A stretch of DNA of 8,271 nucleotides from Leclercia sp. UBA7405 (GCA_002469605.1 DKMV01000222.1:1-8271), one strand, 5' to 3'; counted from the first letter of the stretch, positions 1 to 6,852 are shown. Numbers and translations are program-made. Notes: generated from the sequence alone by a model not told the origin.

Positions 1-763
1 AGGCCGCCGTCCCGCCGGGATTCTCCCGGTGGGCGTTGTGCCCGGCGTCGTTAATCAACAGGCAAGACGCCGCAAGCTCTGCACCGAGGGCGCGGAATTT
101 GTGGTCGTGTTCGCCGCACAGGTAGTAAAAGGGAAAGTTGCTCTGGCGCAGCGCCGGACGCAGATCGGGCTGTACTGCCAGAGAGGTGGCTTCGAGCATG
201 GCGGCCAGCGCCGCGCCGCTGTTGTCGCGTCTTATGGCCACCAGCTCACGCCGCTGTTTAGCGCTCAATCCGGCAAATACCGGCTGTCGATACCAGTCGT
301 TAAAAACGTTAGCCAGTGGCTCATGGCGGAAGCGCTGTGCCCAGCGGGCATCAGAGAGCCAGCGTGCCTCGCGGGCGGCGGCGGAGGTGAGTCCTGGATG
401 GCCGCCTTCTACAATTGCGCCCTGTAAACCAGCGGGATACTGGCAGGCATAGTTCATACACGCATAGTTTATAGACGCATAGTACATGGCGATGCGGCCT
501 CCGAGGGAGTACCCCACCAGCCAGTATTTGAGTATGTTGTAACTAAGTAGCGTATTACAAAGCAGCCGGTTCACGTCGTCAAAATTTGTGACCGGGATAT
601 CCGCCGAGCCGCCGTGGCCCGGCAGATCGAGATAAAGCCTGGGCAGTGCCGACAGCTGCTCCCCCACCGGCTGCCACTCCCGGCTATCGCCGGAAAAACC
701 GTGCAGGAAAACCAGCCAGGGTTGCCCGGCGCTGCCTGCGTGCCGCTGTGCCGCGAGGATCAC
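1..763 (-). CDS. menH: MenH, SHCHC synthase (3' end beyond window)
   Basis: This is 2-succinyl-6-hydroxy-2,4-cyclohexadiene-1-carboxylate synthase, a cytoplasmic alpha/beta-hydrolase-fold enzyme that removes pyruvate from SEPHCHC in menaquinone synthesis. The window holds 254 codons. The oxyanion-hole motif FLHGFSGD is near residues 19-26. The nucleophile elbow GYSLGG gives Ser86, and the rest of the triad is Asp220 (GEHDHKF) and His242 ([10 protein letters not shown]). By memory the E. coli triad is Ser86, Asp210 and His232, so the last two are shifted by exactly 10. The shift comes from an in-frame repeat expansion at residues 93-107, so the intact protein should be about 262 residues rather than 252. 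The GTG start overlaps the menD stop as GTGA (760-763). An AGGTGA Shine-Dalgarno lies 7 nt upstream inside menD, which suggests translational coupling. About eight codons and the stop lie past the window edge. Identity is firm; whether the enlarged enzyme is fully active is not known. Confidence 0.95.
   Translation of the reverse strand, partial: MILAAQRHAGSAGQPWLVFLHGFSGDSREWQPVGEQLSALPRLYLDLPGHGGSADIPVTNFDDVNRLLCNTLLSYNILKYWLVGYSLGGRIAMYYASINYACMNYACQYPAGLQGAIVEGGHPGLTSAAAREARWLSDARWAQRFRHEPLANVFNDWYRQPVFAGLSAKQRRELVAIRRDNSGAALAAMLEATSLAVQPDLRPALRQSNFPFYYLCGEHDHKFRALGAELAASCLLINDAGHNAHRENPGGTAA
443..487 (-). repeat. 15-bp tandem repeat, three units, inside menH
   Basis: Read on the minus strand there are three consecutive imperfect 15-bp units: ATGTACTATGCGTCT (487-473), ATAAACTATGCGTGT (472-458) and ATGAACTATGCCTGC (457-443). 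They encode [10 protein letters not shown] and MNYAC, followed by Gln. E. coli MenH, as remembered, has a single equivalent unit (MMAAC then Gln). The two extra units insert 30 bp (10 residues) without breaking the frame. They sit 7 residues after the catalytic Ser86, in the helix following the nucleophile elbow. Confidence 0.85.
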
Positions 764-2430
764 AGCTGGCTCACCTGCGCCAGCATGTTTTGCAGCATCT
801 GCGCCCCCTGGCTGCCGTCCACCACCACTTCGATAAGGGTTGCGCCCGGCTTGCTCCAGGCGCTGTTCAGGGCGCTGTCCAGGTCGGCCCAGCTTTGCGG
901 ACGTTGATACTTCAGGCTGAACATCGCCGCCGCGTGTTCAAAATTGACGTTTTGCGGCATCAGGTAGAACTGCTCGCGCTCGGACTGTGGGGTGGGCAGC
1001 AGGGAGAAGATCTGCCCGCCGTTATTGTTGACCACCAGCAGGACAAAGGGGGCCGATACCTGACGCAGTAGCGCCAGCGCGTTCAGGTCGTACAGTGCCG
1101 AGAGATCGCCGACAATCGCCAGCGTCGCTTTGGCCGTGGCGCGCTGCACCCCGGCGGCGGTAGAGATTAAGCCGTCGATACCGCTGGCGCCCCGGTTACT
1201 GAAGACCGGATAGCCCGCCGGCAGCTGCGCGAAGGCGTCGATCAGGCGCACCACCAGGCTATTGCCGACAAAAAGCTGTCCCTGCTCAGGAAGATAGTCG
1301 CGGATCCGGTGCGCCAGCTGCGCCTCGCCAAAGGCCTCGCTGTGCCGGGCAGTCAGCTGCCAGGCCTGGCGGGAGAGCTCAGGAATGGCAGCCGCCCAGG
1401 GCTTGCGCTTTTCGGCGGGATGGAGATCCAGCCAGGCGCCCACGTCAGCGATCAGGCGCCGCCCGCGGTGGTGGGCGGGGTCGAGGCGTCCCTCCTGCGA
1501 GTCCACCAGCCAGTACTCTTCCGGCTCGCAGGTGGCCTGCCACTGCAGCAGCCGTTTTCCGGTGAGGCTGCCGCCTATCTGAATAACTATCTGCGCCTGC
1601 TGTAGCTCGGTCACCGCCCGGGCGTTGCCCAGCCAGAGATCGGCGCAGGGCAAGGGCTGCCCGGTTTGCGAGAGCACGTCGCCAATCAGCGGCCAGCCCA
1701 GGGTTTGCGCCCACTCGGCTACGCGCTTGCCTTCGGCCGCGCTCATCCGGCCTGCTACCACCACGCCGCGCTTCTGGCGCCAGAAGAACCAGTCGCGCTG
1801 CTGCGGGCTTTCAAGCTCTGCGGGAGCGCTGAGCCAGGGTTTATCGCTGTCCCACCAGTCGCCCAGGGCCTGCTGCCAGTCGAGATCCCGCTCATTCATT
1901 TCACCGTATAACGGCTCGGCGAAGGGACAGTTCACATGAAGCGCGCCCTGGCGTAAGGTGCCCAGCGCGTTATCGAGAGTTGATACCAGCCAGCGGGCGG
2001 GAATATCCCGCGTCGGGCGGGGGAGCGCCAGGGTTGCAGTGGGATGCGAGGCAAAGATCCCCTGCTGGCGGATAGCCTGATTCGCACCGCAGTCGATCAG
2101 CTCCGGCGGCCGGTCGGCGGTGAGCAGCACCAGCTTTTCGCCCGTCAGCCCGGCCTCAATCAGCGCCGGATAGAGATTAGCCACCGCGGTACCGGAGGTG
2201 ACAATCACCGCTACCGGGGATTTGCTGGCTTTTGCCAGCCCCAGCGCCAGATGCCCCAGACCGCGTTCATCGAAGTGGGTGTGATGAATAAAGGCCCGGT
2301 TTTCAGCCGCGGCGAGGGTCAGCGGCGTAGAGCGGGAACCCGGCGCAATGCATATATGCCTGACGCCATGGCGTGTCAGGGCTTCAAGAATCACCGCCGC
2401 CCAGCGCCGGTTAAAAGAACTTACTGACAT
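760..2430 (-). CDS. menD: MenD, SEPHCHC synthase
   Basis: This thiamine-diphosphate enzyme is 2-succinyl-5-enolpyruvyl-6-hydroxy-3-cyclohexene-1-carboxylate synthase. It joins the succinic-semialdehyde unit from 2-oxoglutarate to isochorismate and releases CO2. From the ATG at 2430 ([10 protein letters not shown]) it is 556 residues, the same as E. coli MenD from memory. Visible landmarks are [12 protein letters not shown] at 28-39 (substrate-binding Ser32 and Arg33), the cofactor-activating Glu55 in [13 protein letters not shown], and [12 protein letters not shown] at 78-89. Also present are Arg395 in NSLVVRL, Arg413 in [10 protein letters not shown], and the GD(442)...N(469) metal/diphosphate motif within [15 protein letters not shown] and [10 protein letters not shown]. 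An in-frame TTG at 2448 would add six residues, but homology starts at Met7. The gene lies 88 bp after menF and overlaps menH by 4 bp. No missing key residue is seen. Confidence 0.97.
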   Translation of the reverse strand: MSVSSFNRRWAAVILEALTRHGVRHICIAPGSRSTPLTLAAAENRAFIHHTHFDERGLGHLALGLAKASKSPVAVIVTSGTAVANLYPALIEAGLTGEKLVLLTADRPPELIDCGANQAIRQQGIFASHPTATLALPRPTRDIPARWLVSTLDNALGTLRQGALHVNCPFAEPLYGEMNERDLDWQQALGDWWDSDKPWLSAPAELESPQQRDWFFWRQKRGVVVAGRMSAAEGKRVAEWAQTLGWPLIGDVLSQTGQPLPCADLWLGNARAVTELQQAQIVIQIGGSLTGKRLLQWQATCEPEEYWLVDSQEGRLDPAHHRGRRLIADVGAWLDLHPAEKRKPWAAAIPELSRQAWQLTARHSEAFGEAQLAHRIRDYLPEQGQLFVGNSLVVRLIDAFAQLPAGYPVFSNRGASGIDGLISTAAGVQRATAKATLAIVGDLSALYDLNALALLRQVSAPFVLLVVNNNGGQIFSLLPTPQSEREQFYLMPQNVNFEHAAAMFSLKYQRPQSWADLDSALNSAWSKPGATLIEVVVDGSQGAQMLQNMLAQVSQL

Positions 2431-2459
2431 GAGGTTGTCCGGTATCAATAATGGGACAC

Positions 2460-2465
2460 AGTATA
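2460..2465 (-). promoter_or_regulatory. Possible internal -10 box upstream of menD
   Basis: The 88-bp menF-menD gap is AT-rich compared with its flanks. On the minus strand it contains TATACT, about 30 nt before the menD ATG. No convincing -35 box lies 16-18 nt upstream. A weak or activator-dependent internal promoter for menD-menH is possible, but the match could be chance in AT-rich DNA. Confidence 0.25.
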
Positions 2466-2518
2466 AATAATAGAAAAAGTCCGGATTTTGATGTGGGTCG
2501 GTATTGCGTCAGTAAGTG

Positions 2519-3814
2519 TTAATCCCTAAGGAGCAGAGACCGCAAACCGGCCGCTTTATTTTCAATCTCCTGCCACTCCTGCTCCGGATCGGAGCCGCTG
2601 ACAATACCGGCCCCGGCATACAGGCGGACGCGGTTCTCCTGCACCCGCGCCGAGCGCAGCGCTACGCAGAATTCACTCTGTTCAAGACTAAGGTAGCCCG
2701 CAGAGCCCGCGTACCACTCGCGATCGAAGGGCTCGTGACGGGCGATAAATTCCCGTGCGGGCTGACGCGGCAGGCCGGCAACGGCCGCAGTTGGCTGCAA
2801 CAGCATCAGGCACTGTTCATCATCAGGCTGGCGGAGCGCGGTCCAGATGCAGCGGCGCAGATGCTGCACCTTGCGCAGCCGCACCACCTGCGGTGGCAGC
2901 ACCTCCAGCGGCTGGGTGTAATGTTGCAGCCGCTGGCAGATATCCTCGACCACCAGCATATTTTCACGCTGGTTTTTATCATCATTCATCAGCCAGTCCC
3001 CGAGCCGGGCGGCGTGAAAATCGTCCGCATGGCTGGCCACGGTGCCCGCCAGCGCCTCTGTGCGCAACAACTCCCCGCGACGCCGCCACAGGCGCTCCGG
3101 GGTAGAGCCGAGAAAGGCGTTGTGGGCATCAAACTGCATAAAAAAGTGGAAGCAGCGCAGATTAACGCGTCGGCTGGCGGCCATCAGCGCAGCCGGGCAG
3201 ACCGGGCGGCTAAACTGCAGGTCGGTGGCCCGGGCCAGCACCACTTTATCGAACTCGCCGTCGGCAATGGCGCGCGTCGCCCGGCCAATCAGGCTCAGCC
3301 AGCCGCTCTTATCCGGATGATGGCTCTCACCGGTGCTACGCAGGGCAAGCGGCGCGATGGATTTGCTCGCCTGCAGCGCGCGCAGTAGCGCGCGGGCGTT
3401 ATCGGCATCCCCTCTCAGGGAGGTGTCGCTCCAGAGCTGCAGGCGCAGCGTGGCGCGCCCGGCCAGGCGTAGCCAGCTCAGCCGGGGTAAAAACAGATCC
3501 CCCTGCCGGGGTTCAAAGGCGTTGAGGCCAACAATGCGGGTATCGGGGTACTGTGGAAACTGCAGTAAAAACCTGCGGGCGGCTGCTAAGGAGTCAAAAC
3601 GGGTGACGGCGCCCAGCGCGGCCAACTCTTCGTCGCCGTTACGCTGCTGCCAGTAAAATTGTGGAAAGACCTGCTGCGCGCTAAGCCATGCCAGGGGATC
3701 GAAGGCGTCGTTAAGGGGGAAAGTAACGTCAAAATGGCATAAGCCAGGGGTGTCGGGAATATCATCTGCCAGCTGGCGGCTGAGCCCTTCCAGCGCGGTG
3801 GTAAGTGAATGCAC
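2519..3814 (-). CDS. menF: MenF, menaquinone-specific isochorismate synthase
   Basis: MenF isomerises chorismate to isochorismate, the step committing chorismate to menaquinone. It is a cytoplasmic, Mg2+-dependent enzyme of the chorismate-utilising (anthranilate synthase component I-like) family. The product is 431 residues, the same length as E. coli MenF from memory. The C-terminal catalytic domain starts near residue 165. General base Lys190 (EFDKVVLAR) and general acid Glu240 (FLGSTPERLWRR) fall exactly at the E. coli positions. TEALAGTV (252-259), DDKNQRENMLVVEDI and YAGAGIVSGSDPEQEWQEIENKA near the C-terminus are the usual chorismate and metal-site motifs. The start is GTG at 3814, encoding MHSLTTALE, with AGGGAGAGG ending 5 nt upstream. 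It is the first of the men genes here and follows elaB in the same direction. Its leader holds a promoter and nested inverted repeats, listed separately. Confidence 0.97.
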   Translation of the reverse strand: MHSLTTALEGLSRQLADDIPDTPGLCHFDVTFPLNDAFDPLAWLSAQQVFPQFYWQQRNGDEELAALGAVTRFDSLAAARRFLLQFPQYPDTRIVGLNAFEPRQGDLFLPRLSWLRLAGRATLRLQLWSDTSLRGDADNARALLRALQASKSIAPLALRSTGESHHPDKSGWLSLIGRATRAIADGEFDKVVLARATDLQFSRPVCPAALMAASRRVNLRCFHFFMQFDAHNAFLGSTPERLWRRRGELLRTEALAGTVASHADDFHAARLGDWLMNDDKNQRENMLVVEDICQRLQHYTQPLEVLPPQVVRLRKVQHLRRCIWTALRQPDDEQCLMLLQPTAAVAGLPRQPAREFIARHEPFDREWYAGSAGYLSLEQSEFCVALRSARVQENRVRLYAGAGIVSGSDPEQEWQEIENKAAGLRSLLLRD

Positions 3815-3819
3815 GCGAA

Positions 3820-3828
3820 CCTCTCCCT
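3820..3828 (-). promoter_or_regulatory. menF Shine-Dalgarno region
   Basis: On the minus strand AGGGAGAGG lies 5 nt before the GTG start at 3814. It supports choosing this GTG. Most of the site overlaps the downstream arm (3822-3830) of an inverted repeat whose upstream arm is at 3886-3894. Confidence 0.7.
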
Positions 3829-3894
3829 GCTAAAAACCTTACATTATACGGGGTACTGGCCTGAAATAGCAGTACCCCCGGCCTCGCAGGGAGA
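3822..3894 (-). promoter_or_regulatory. Nested inverted repeats in the menF leader
   Basis: On the minus strand UCUCCCUGC (3894-3886) is perfectly complementary to GCAGGGAGA (3830-3822), which contains the menF Shine-Dalgarno. Inside it, GGGGUACUG (3878-3870) pairs perfectly with CAGUACCCC (3858-3850), leaving an 11-nt loop. No U-run directly follows the inner stem, so it is not a standard terminator. RNA reading through from elaB could fold into the nested structure and hide the ribosome binding site. RNA starting at the TATAAT promoter would lack the upstream arm. The repeats are seen directly; the regulatory role is inferred. Confidence 0.5.
3843..3848 (-). promoter_or_regulatory. menF promoter -10 box TATAAT
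   Basis: A perfect TATAAT sits 29 nt before the menF GTG start on the minus strand, placing the expected start of transcription near 3836. The -35 region (about 3866-3871, TGCTAT) is poor. It lies inside the 9-bp dyad 3850-3878, which suggests activator dependence or repressor control. Confidence 0.6.
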
Positions 3895-3910
3895 AAGTGC
3901 TTAATGCTTA

Positions 3911-4213
3911 TTAACGGCGAAGCAGCAGCCCCAGCACCAGACCTACAGCAGCGCCAACGCCAACGCCCTGCCACGGTTTTTCGTGCACAAAGTCATCCGC
4001 ACGATAGACCGCTTTTTTCGCACGATAATAGTAGTTATCGGAGGCATTGCTGACGCGCGCTTTAACGTCATGCAGCGCCTGCTCGGCGCGCGCCTTGAGC
4101 TCAATGTATTTCTGATCGGCCGGATCGCCAGACGAGCGCAGCACCTCTTCAAGCGTTTCGCTCAGCAGCGCCAGATCGTCATCGACATTTGAATCCCAGG
4201 ATTGATTCGACAT
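3911..4213 (-). CDS. elaB: ElaB, tail-anchored DUF883 protein
   Basis: This small protein belongs to the YqjD/ElaB/YgaM (DUF883) family. In E. coli its members are C-tail-anchored inner-membrane proteins that associate with ribosomes in stationary phase and aid stress tolerance. From the ATG at 4213 (MSNQSWDSNVDDD) it is 100 residues against 101 in E. coli from memory. Residues about 10-75 are charged and predicted helical (LLSETLEEVLRSSGDPADQKYIELKARAEQAL). They are followed by YYYRAKKAVYRADDFVHEKPWQG and a glycine-rich hydrophobic tail (GVGVGAAVGLVLGLLLRR) ending in two arginines, a typical tail anchor. A GGAG Shine-Dalgarno precedes ATG 4213. An in-frame ATG at 4225 would place the GGAG inside the gene, so it was not chosen. 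It lies 62 bp downstream of elaA with its own likely promoter and has no terminator before menF. Confidence 0.95.
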   Translation of the reverse strand: MSNQSWDSNVDDDLALLSETLEEVLRSSGDPADQKYIELKARAEQALHDVKARVSNASDNYYYRAKKAVYRADDFVHEKPWQGVGVGAAVGLVLGLLLRR

Positions 4214-4242
4214 AGCTATCTCCATGTAGTTGCATCAGTTTG

Positions 4243-4254
4243 CTAACTATAGAC
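4243..4254 (-). promoter_or_regulatory. Likely sigma-S-type elaB promoter (-10 region)
   Basis: The minus strand reads GTCTATAGTTAG about 30 nt before the elaB ATG. Its core TCTATAGTTA is close to the sigma-S extended -10 consensus KCTAYRCTTAA, with a mismatch at the conserved C. The -35 position (about 4269-4274, AGGCGA) is poor, which sigma-S promoters tolerate. E. coli elaB is known to be RpoS-dependent, so the assignment is plausible but untested here. Confidence 0.45.
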
Positions 4255-4275
4255 AATGCCAGCGGATTTCGCCTG

Positions 4276-4728
4276 TTACGCTTCTTTGGCCATACCAACG
4301 TGGGGAATACCGTCTTCGTCATAGACGTCGGTCACCGGCGTAAAGCCAAAGTGGCTATAGAAGGCGCGCAGATGCGCCTGAGCGCTAAGGTATAATGCCT
4401 TGTCCGGCCACTGTTTTTTGCAGGCCGCCAGGGTCTGTTCCATCAGCTGATAACCCAGCTTTTCACCCCGCGCGCCGGGGCTGATGATGACCCGACCAAT
4501 CACCACCGGCTCCAGATCGTCGGCGCTTTTCAGAATCCTCGCATACGCCACCAGTTCGTTGTCCTTCCAGCCCAGGATATGGCGGTTATCACCGACTAAA
4601 TCGTCACCGTCGATATCCTGATAGGGGCAGGTCTGTTCAACAACAAACACTTCGCAGCGCAGTTTAAGTAACGCGTAGAGGATGGGAACGCTAAGTTCAC
4701 TATGGTGTAAATCTTGCCACTGAATCAT
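4276..4728 (-). CDS. elaA: ElaA, GNAT-family N-acetyltransferase
   Basis: ElaA is a small cytoplasmic acetyltransferase of the GCN5-related (GNAT) family whose natural substrate I do not know. From the ATG at 4728 ([14 protein letters not shown]) it has 150 residues, close to E. coli ElaA (153 from memory). Family motifs seen are [15 protein letters not shown] near 18-32, [11 protein letters not shown], and [23 protein letters not shown], which includes the acetyl-CoA-binding RGEKLG loop. [16 protein letters not shown] follows and the protein ends [21 protein letters not shown] sits 8 nt before the chosen ATG. A longer in-frame start at 4752 adds eight residues with no homology and would include the Shine-Dalgarno. 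The gene is divergent from rnz and followed by elaB on the same strand. Confidence 0.93.
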   Translation of the reverse strand: MIQWQDLHHSELSVPILYALLKLRCEVFVVEQTCPYQDIDGDDLVGDNRHILGWKDNELVAYARILKSADDLEPVVIGRVIISPGARGEKLGYQLMEQTLAACKKQWPDKALYLSAQAHLRAFYSHFGFTPVTDVYDEDGIPHVGMAKEA

Positions 4729-4755
4729 GTCAGGCTCCTGATGGGTTATCATCCC

Positions 4756-4784
4756 GTTATACTAAACACTTTCCCATTCGGCAA
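4756..4784 (-). promoter_or_regulatory. elaA promoter (TTGCCG-17-TATAAC)
   Basis: On the minus strand a -35 box TTGCCG (4784-4779) is followed after exactly 17 nt by a -10 box TATAAC (4761-4756). Transcription would start near 4749, giving a leader of about 20 nt that carries the AGGAG site. The -10 box overlaps the proposed -10 of the divergent rnz promoter. Confidence 0.55.
4758..4763 (+). promoter_or_regulatory. Possible rnz -10 box TATACT
   Basis: TATACT, preceded by T and followed by AAA, lies 37 nt before the rnz ATG on the plus strand. No good -35 box is visible 16-18 nt upstream. It is the best -10 candidate for rnz, and it shares bases with the opposing elaA -10 box. Confidence 0.4.
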
Positions 4785-4800
4785 AGGGGTTGATTGCGTT

Positions 4801-5706
4801 ATGGAACTGACATTCTTAGGGACTTCAGCCGGGGTCCCCACCCGCGCACGCAACGTGACGGCAATACTGCTCGAGCACCAGGCGGGCCTGTGGCTGTTTG
4901 ACTGCGGCGAAGGGACGCAGCACCAGCTGTTACGCACCGCCTATAACCCGGGCAGGCTGGATAAGATTTTTATTACCCATCTGCATGGCGATCATCTGTT
5001 TGGCCTGCCGGGCCTGCTGTGCAGCCGCTCTATGGCCGGCAACGCCAGACCGCTGACGATATACGGCCCGGCGGGGATCCGGGAGTTTGTCGAAACCGCT
5101 CTGCGCCTGAGCGGCTCCTGGACAGATTATCCGCTGACCATCGTTGAAATCAGCGCCGGTGAGATAGTTCAGGAGGCGGGCTTTACCGTCACGGCGCAGC
5201 CCCTCAATCATCCGGTCGAATGTTACGGTTTTCGTATCGAAGAGCCCGCGAAGCCCGGCGCGCTGGATGCCGCCGCGCTGCTTGCCGACGGCATCCGCCC
5301 CGGCCCGCTGTTCCACCGCTTAAAAAACGGTGAGACCGTAGAGTTTGAAGATGGCCGCATCGTTAACGGCCAGGATTATCTTGGCCCCTCGCTGCCGGGT
5401 AAAAAGCTGGCGATTTTTGGCGATACTGCCCCCTGCCCGGCAGCCCTTTTACTGGCGCAGGATGTGGACCTGCTGGTTCATGAAGCGACCCTTGAGACGG
5501 CTATGGAAGAGAAAGCCAACAGCCGCGGGCACAGCTCCACGCGCCAGGCGGCGCAGCTCGCCCGCGAGGCGAACGTGGGCAGGCTGATCATTACTCACGT
5601 CAGCTCCCGCTATAACCTTGAGGGCTGTGCCCGCCTGCTGGCGGAGTGCCAGGAAGGCTTTGCGGCGAGCGAACTGGCGGAAGATTTCGCCCAGGTCCGC
5701 GTTTAG
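4801..5706 (+). CDS. rnz: Ribonuclease BN / RNase Z
   Basis: This is a metallo-beta-lactamase-fold zinc ribonuclease (also called Rbn or ElaC) that processes tRNA 3' ends in the cytoplasm. From the ATG at 4801 ([18 protein letters not shown]) it is 301 residues; E. coli is about 305, with most of the difference near residues 25-29. The zinc-binding HLHGDH motif gives His60, His62, Asp64 and His65. Other metal-site residues are His137 ([10 protein letters not shown]), Asp208 (IFGDTAPC), His244 ([10 protein letters not shown]) and His266 (IITHVSSRY). The [11 protein letters not shown] segment (11-21) is the conserved N-terminal substrate-side motif. AAGGGG lies 11 nt upstream. In-frame codons back to an ATG at 4714 have no homology and run across the divergent promoter region, so they are not included. 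No terminator is seen before cheV. All catalytic residues are intact. Confidence 0.96.
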   Translation: MELTFLGTSAGVPTRARNVTAILLEHQAGLWLFDCGEGTQHQLLRTAYNPGRLDKIFITHLHGDHLFGLPGLLCSRSMAGNARPLTIYGPAGIREFVETALRLSGSWTDYPLTIVEISAGEIVQEAGFTVTAQPLNHPVECYGFRIEEPAKPGALDAAALLADGIRPGPLFHRLKNGETVEFEDGRIVNGQDYLGPSLPGKKLAIFGDTAPCPAALLLAQDVDLLVHEATLETAMEEKANSRGHSSTRQAAQLAREANVGRLIITHVSSRYNLEGCARLLAECQEGFAASELAEDFAQVRV

Positions 5707-5709
5707 TCC

Positions 5710-5736
5710 TCTATTTTTCCTCCGGGGTGCCGATAA
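5710..5736 (+). promoter_or_regulatory. Sigma-28 (FliA) promoter of cheV
   Basis: GCCGATAA at 5729-5736 matches the FliA -10 consensus perfectly. Eleven nucleotides upstream, the usual spacing, TCTATTTT (5710-5717) matches 5 of 8 bases of the -35 consensus TAAAGTTT. The promoter fills the short rnz-cheV gap and lies about 33 nt before the cheV ATG. It implies that cheV is expressed with the late flagellar and chemotaxis genes. Confidence 0.8.
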
Positions 5737-5769
5737 CGCTTAAAAGGCAGGCATTCACTTGAGGGTAAA

Positions 5770-6774
5770 ATGGATAATTTCCAGAAAGATATTGATGACA
5801 GGGCGAACCTTACCCTGTCGAACCGTTTTGAGCTGCTGCTGTTCCGTCTCGGCACCTCTCTGAACGAAAATAAATCCGAGCTGTTCGGGATTAACGTCTT
5901 CAAGCTGCGTGAAATCGTGCCGATGCCGACCTTCACCAAACCGGCGGGCATGAAATCTCCGCTGATGGGGATGGTGAATATCCGTGACCAGGTGATCCCG
6001 GTTATCGATCTGGCCGCGGTGGCTGGCTGTAAGCCCGCTACCGGCCTCAATATTCTGCTGATCACCGAATATGCCCGCAGCGTGCAGGCCTTTGCGGTGG
6101 AATCGGTTGAGAATATCATGCGTCTGGACTGGAAGCAGGTGCATGCCGCCGAAACGGCGGTCAGTGGTCGCTATATCACCAGCATCGCCTGCCTTGATGA
6201 GAAAACCGACACTAACGATCTGGCCATGGTGCTGGACGTGGAACAGATCCTGTACGACATCACCCCGGCCAACCACGATCTGCATGCCACCAATCTGAAA
6301 ACCACCAAATTCAATATTAAGCCCGGAGCCGTCGCCATCGTGGCGGAAGATTCTAAAGTGGCCCGCTCGATGCTGGAAAAAGGGCTGCAGGCGATGGAGA
6401 TCCCGGCGCAGCTGCACATCACCGGTAAAGAGGCCTGGGAGAAGATTGGCGTGCTGGCCGCGCAGGCGCAGGACGAGGGCGTGCCTATTACCGATAAGAT
6501 TGCGCTGGTGCTTACCGACCTCGAGATGCCGGAGATGGACGGCTTCACCCTGACGCGTAAAATCAAAACCGATCCCGTACTGAAAAATATCCCGGTGGTG
6601 ATCCACTCTTCCCTGTCAGGCAACGCCAACGAAGATCATATCCGCAAGGTGAAGGCCGACGGCTATGTGGCGAAGTTTGAACTGAACGAGCTGTCGTCGG
6701 TGATTGAAGAGGTGCTGGAGCGTTCGACGCTGAAAATTGATGGGCCGCTGATTAGCAGGAAGCAGCTGGCATAG
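5770..6774 (+). CDS. cheV: CheV, CheW-receiver chemotaxis protein
   Basis: CheV is a cytoplasmic coupling protein that links chemoreceptors to the CheA kinase, and its receiver domain lets phosphorylation tune the coupling. The product has 334 residues. A CheW-like domain spans about 18-165 (LLLFRLGTSLNENKSELFGI, VFKLREIVPMP, GMVNIRDQVIPVIDLAAVAG). A response-regulator receiver domain spans about 187-315. It has the acidic pair Glu193-Asp194, phospho-acceptor Asp250 in LTDLEMPEMDG, the Ser280-Ser281 switch position and Lys302. GAGGG lies 7 nt before the ATG. The sigma-28 promoter just upstream fits a flagellar-regulon role. No receptor, CheA or flagellar genes are in the window, so it is an isolated chemotaxis gene between housekeeping genes. 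From memory, E. coli K-12 lacks cheV while Salmonella has it near nuoN. Confidence 0.95.
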   Translation: MDNFQKDIDDRANLTLSNRFELLLFRLGTSLNENKSELFGINVFKLREIVPMPTFTKPAGMKSPLMGMVNIRDQVIPVIDLAAVAGCKPATGLNILLITEYARSVQAFAVESVENIMRLDWKQVHAAETAVSGRYITSIACLDEKTDTNDLAMVLDVEQILYDITPANHDLHATNLKTTKFNIKPGAVAIVAEDSKVARSMLEKGLQAMEIPAQLHITGKEAWEKIGVLAAQAQDEGVPITDKIALVLTDLEMPEMDGFTLTRKIKTDPVLKNIPVVIHSSLSGNANEDHIRKVKADGYVAKFELNELSSVIEEVLERSTLKIDGPLISRKQLA

Positions 6775-6803
6775 GTTTTGTGCGGGGTTAAGTTTTGTGC
6801 GGG
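6775..6803 (+). repeat. 12-bp direct repeat after cheV
   Basis: GTTTTGTGCGGG occurs at 6775-6786 and again at 6792-6803, and the second copy runs into the first 88-bp module. The sequence resembles the junction between modules (TTTTTTGTTGTGTGCGG). The left copy may therefore be the worn remnant of another module. Confidence 0.6.
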
Positions 6804-6852
6804 CTGATGCCCTCACCCCAACCCTCTCCCACAGGGAGAGGGAGCAAACCAT

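Noticed and set aside
29..427. Open frames on the plus strand across menH
   Set aside because: They lie opposite menH, which has an intact catalytic triad in its own frame. They show no recognisable domain and arise from GC-rich codon use.
2431..2448. TTG start at 2448 adding six residues to MenD
   Set aside because: Homology begins at the ATG at 2430, which gives the usual 556 residues, and no good Shine-Dalgarno supports the TTG.
2516..3388. 290-codon open frame on the plus strand opposite menF
   Set aside because: It is antisense to a full-length menF with all catalytic residues and looks like a mirror of third-position GC bias; no domain was recognised.
3850..3878. Rho-independent terminator for elaB
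   Set aside because: The stem is good but no T-run directly follows it on either strand; the next U-run is about 14 nt later, beyond the TATAAT. An operator or RNA fold is the better reading.
4714..4800. 29-residue N-terminal extension of RNase Z from an ATG at 4714
   Set aside because: The extension overlaps the divergent elaA start and both promoters and has no homology. ATG 4801 starts the conserved [11 protein letters not shown].
5755..6606. 283-codon open frame on the minus strand opposite cheV
   Set aside because: It lies antisense to an intact CheW-REC protein, is rich in His and Gln as expected for a shadow frame, and has no credible start site or homology.
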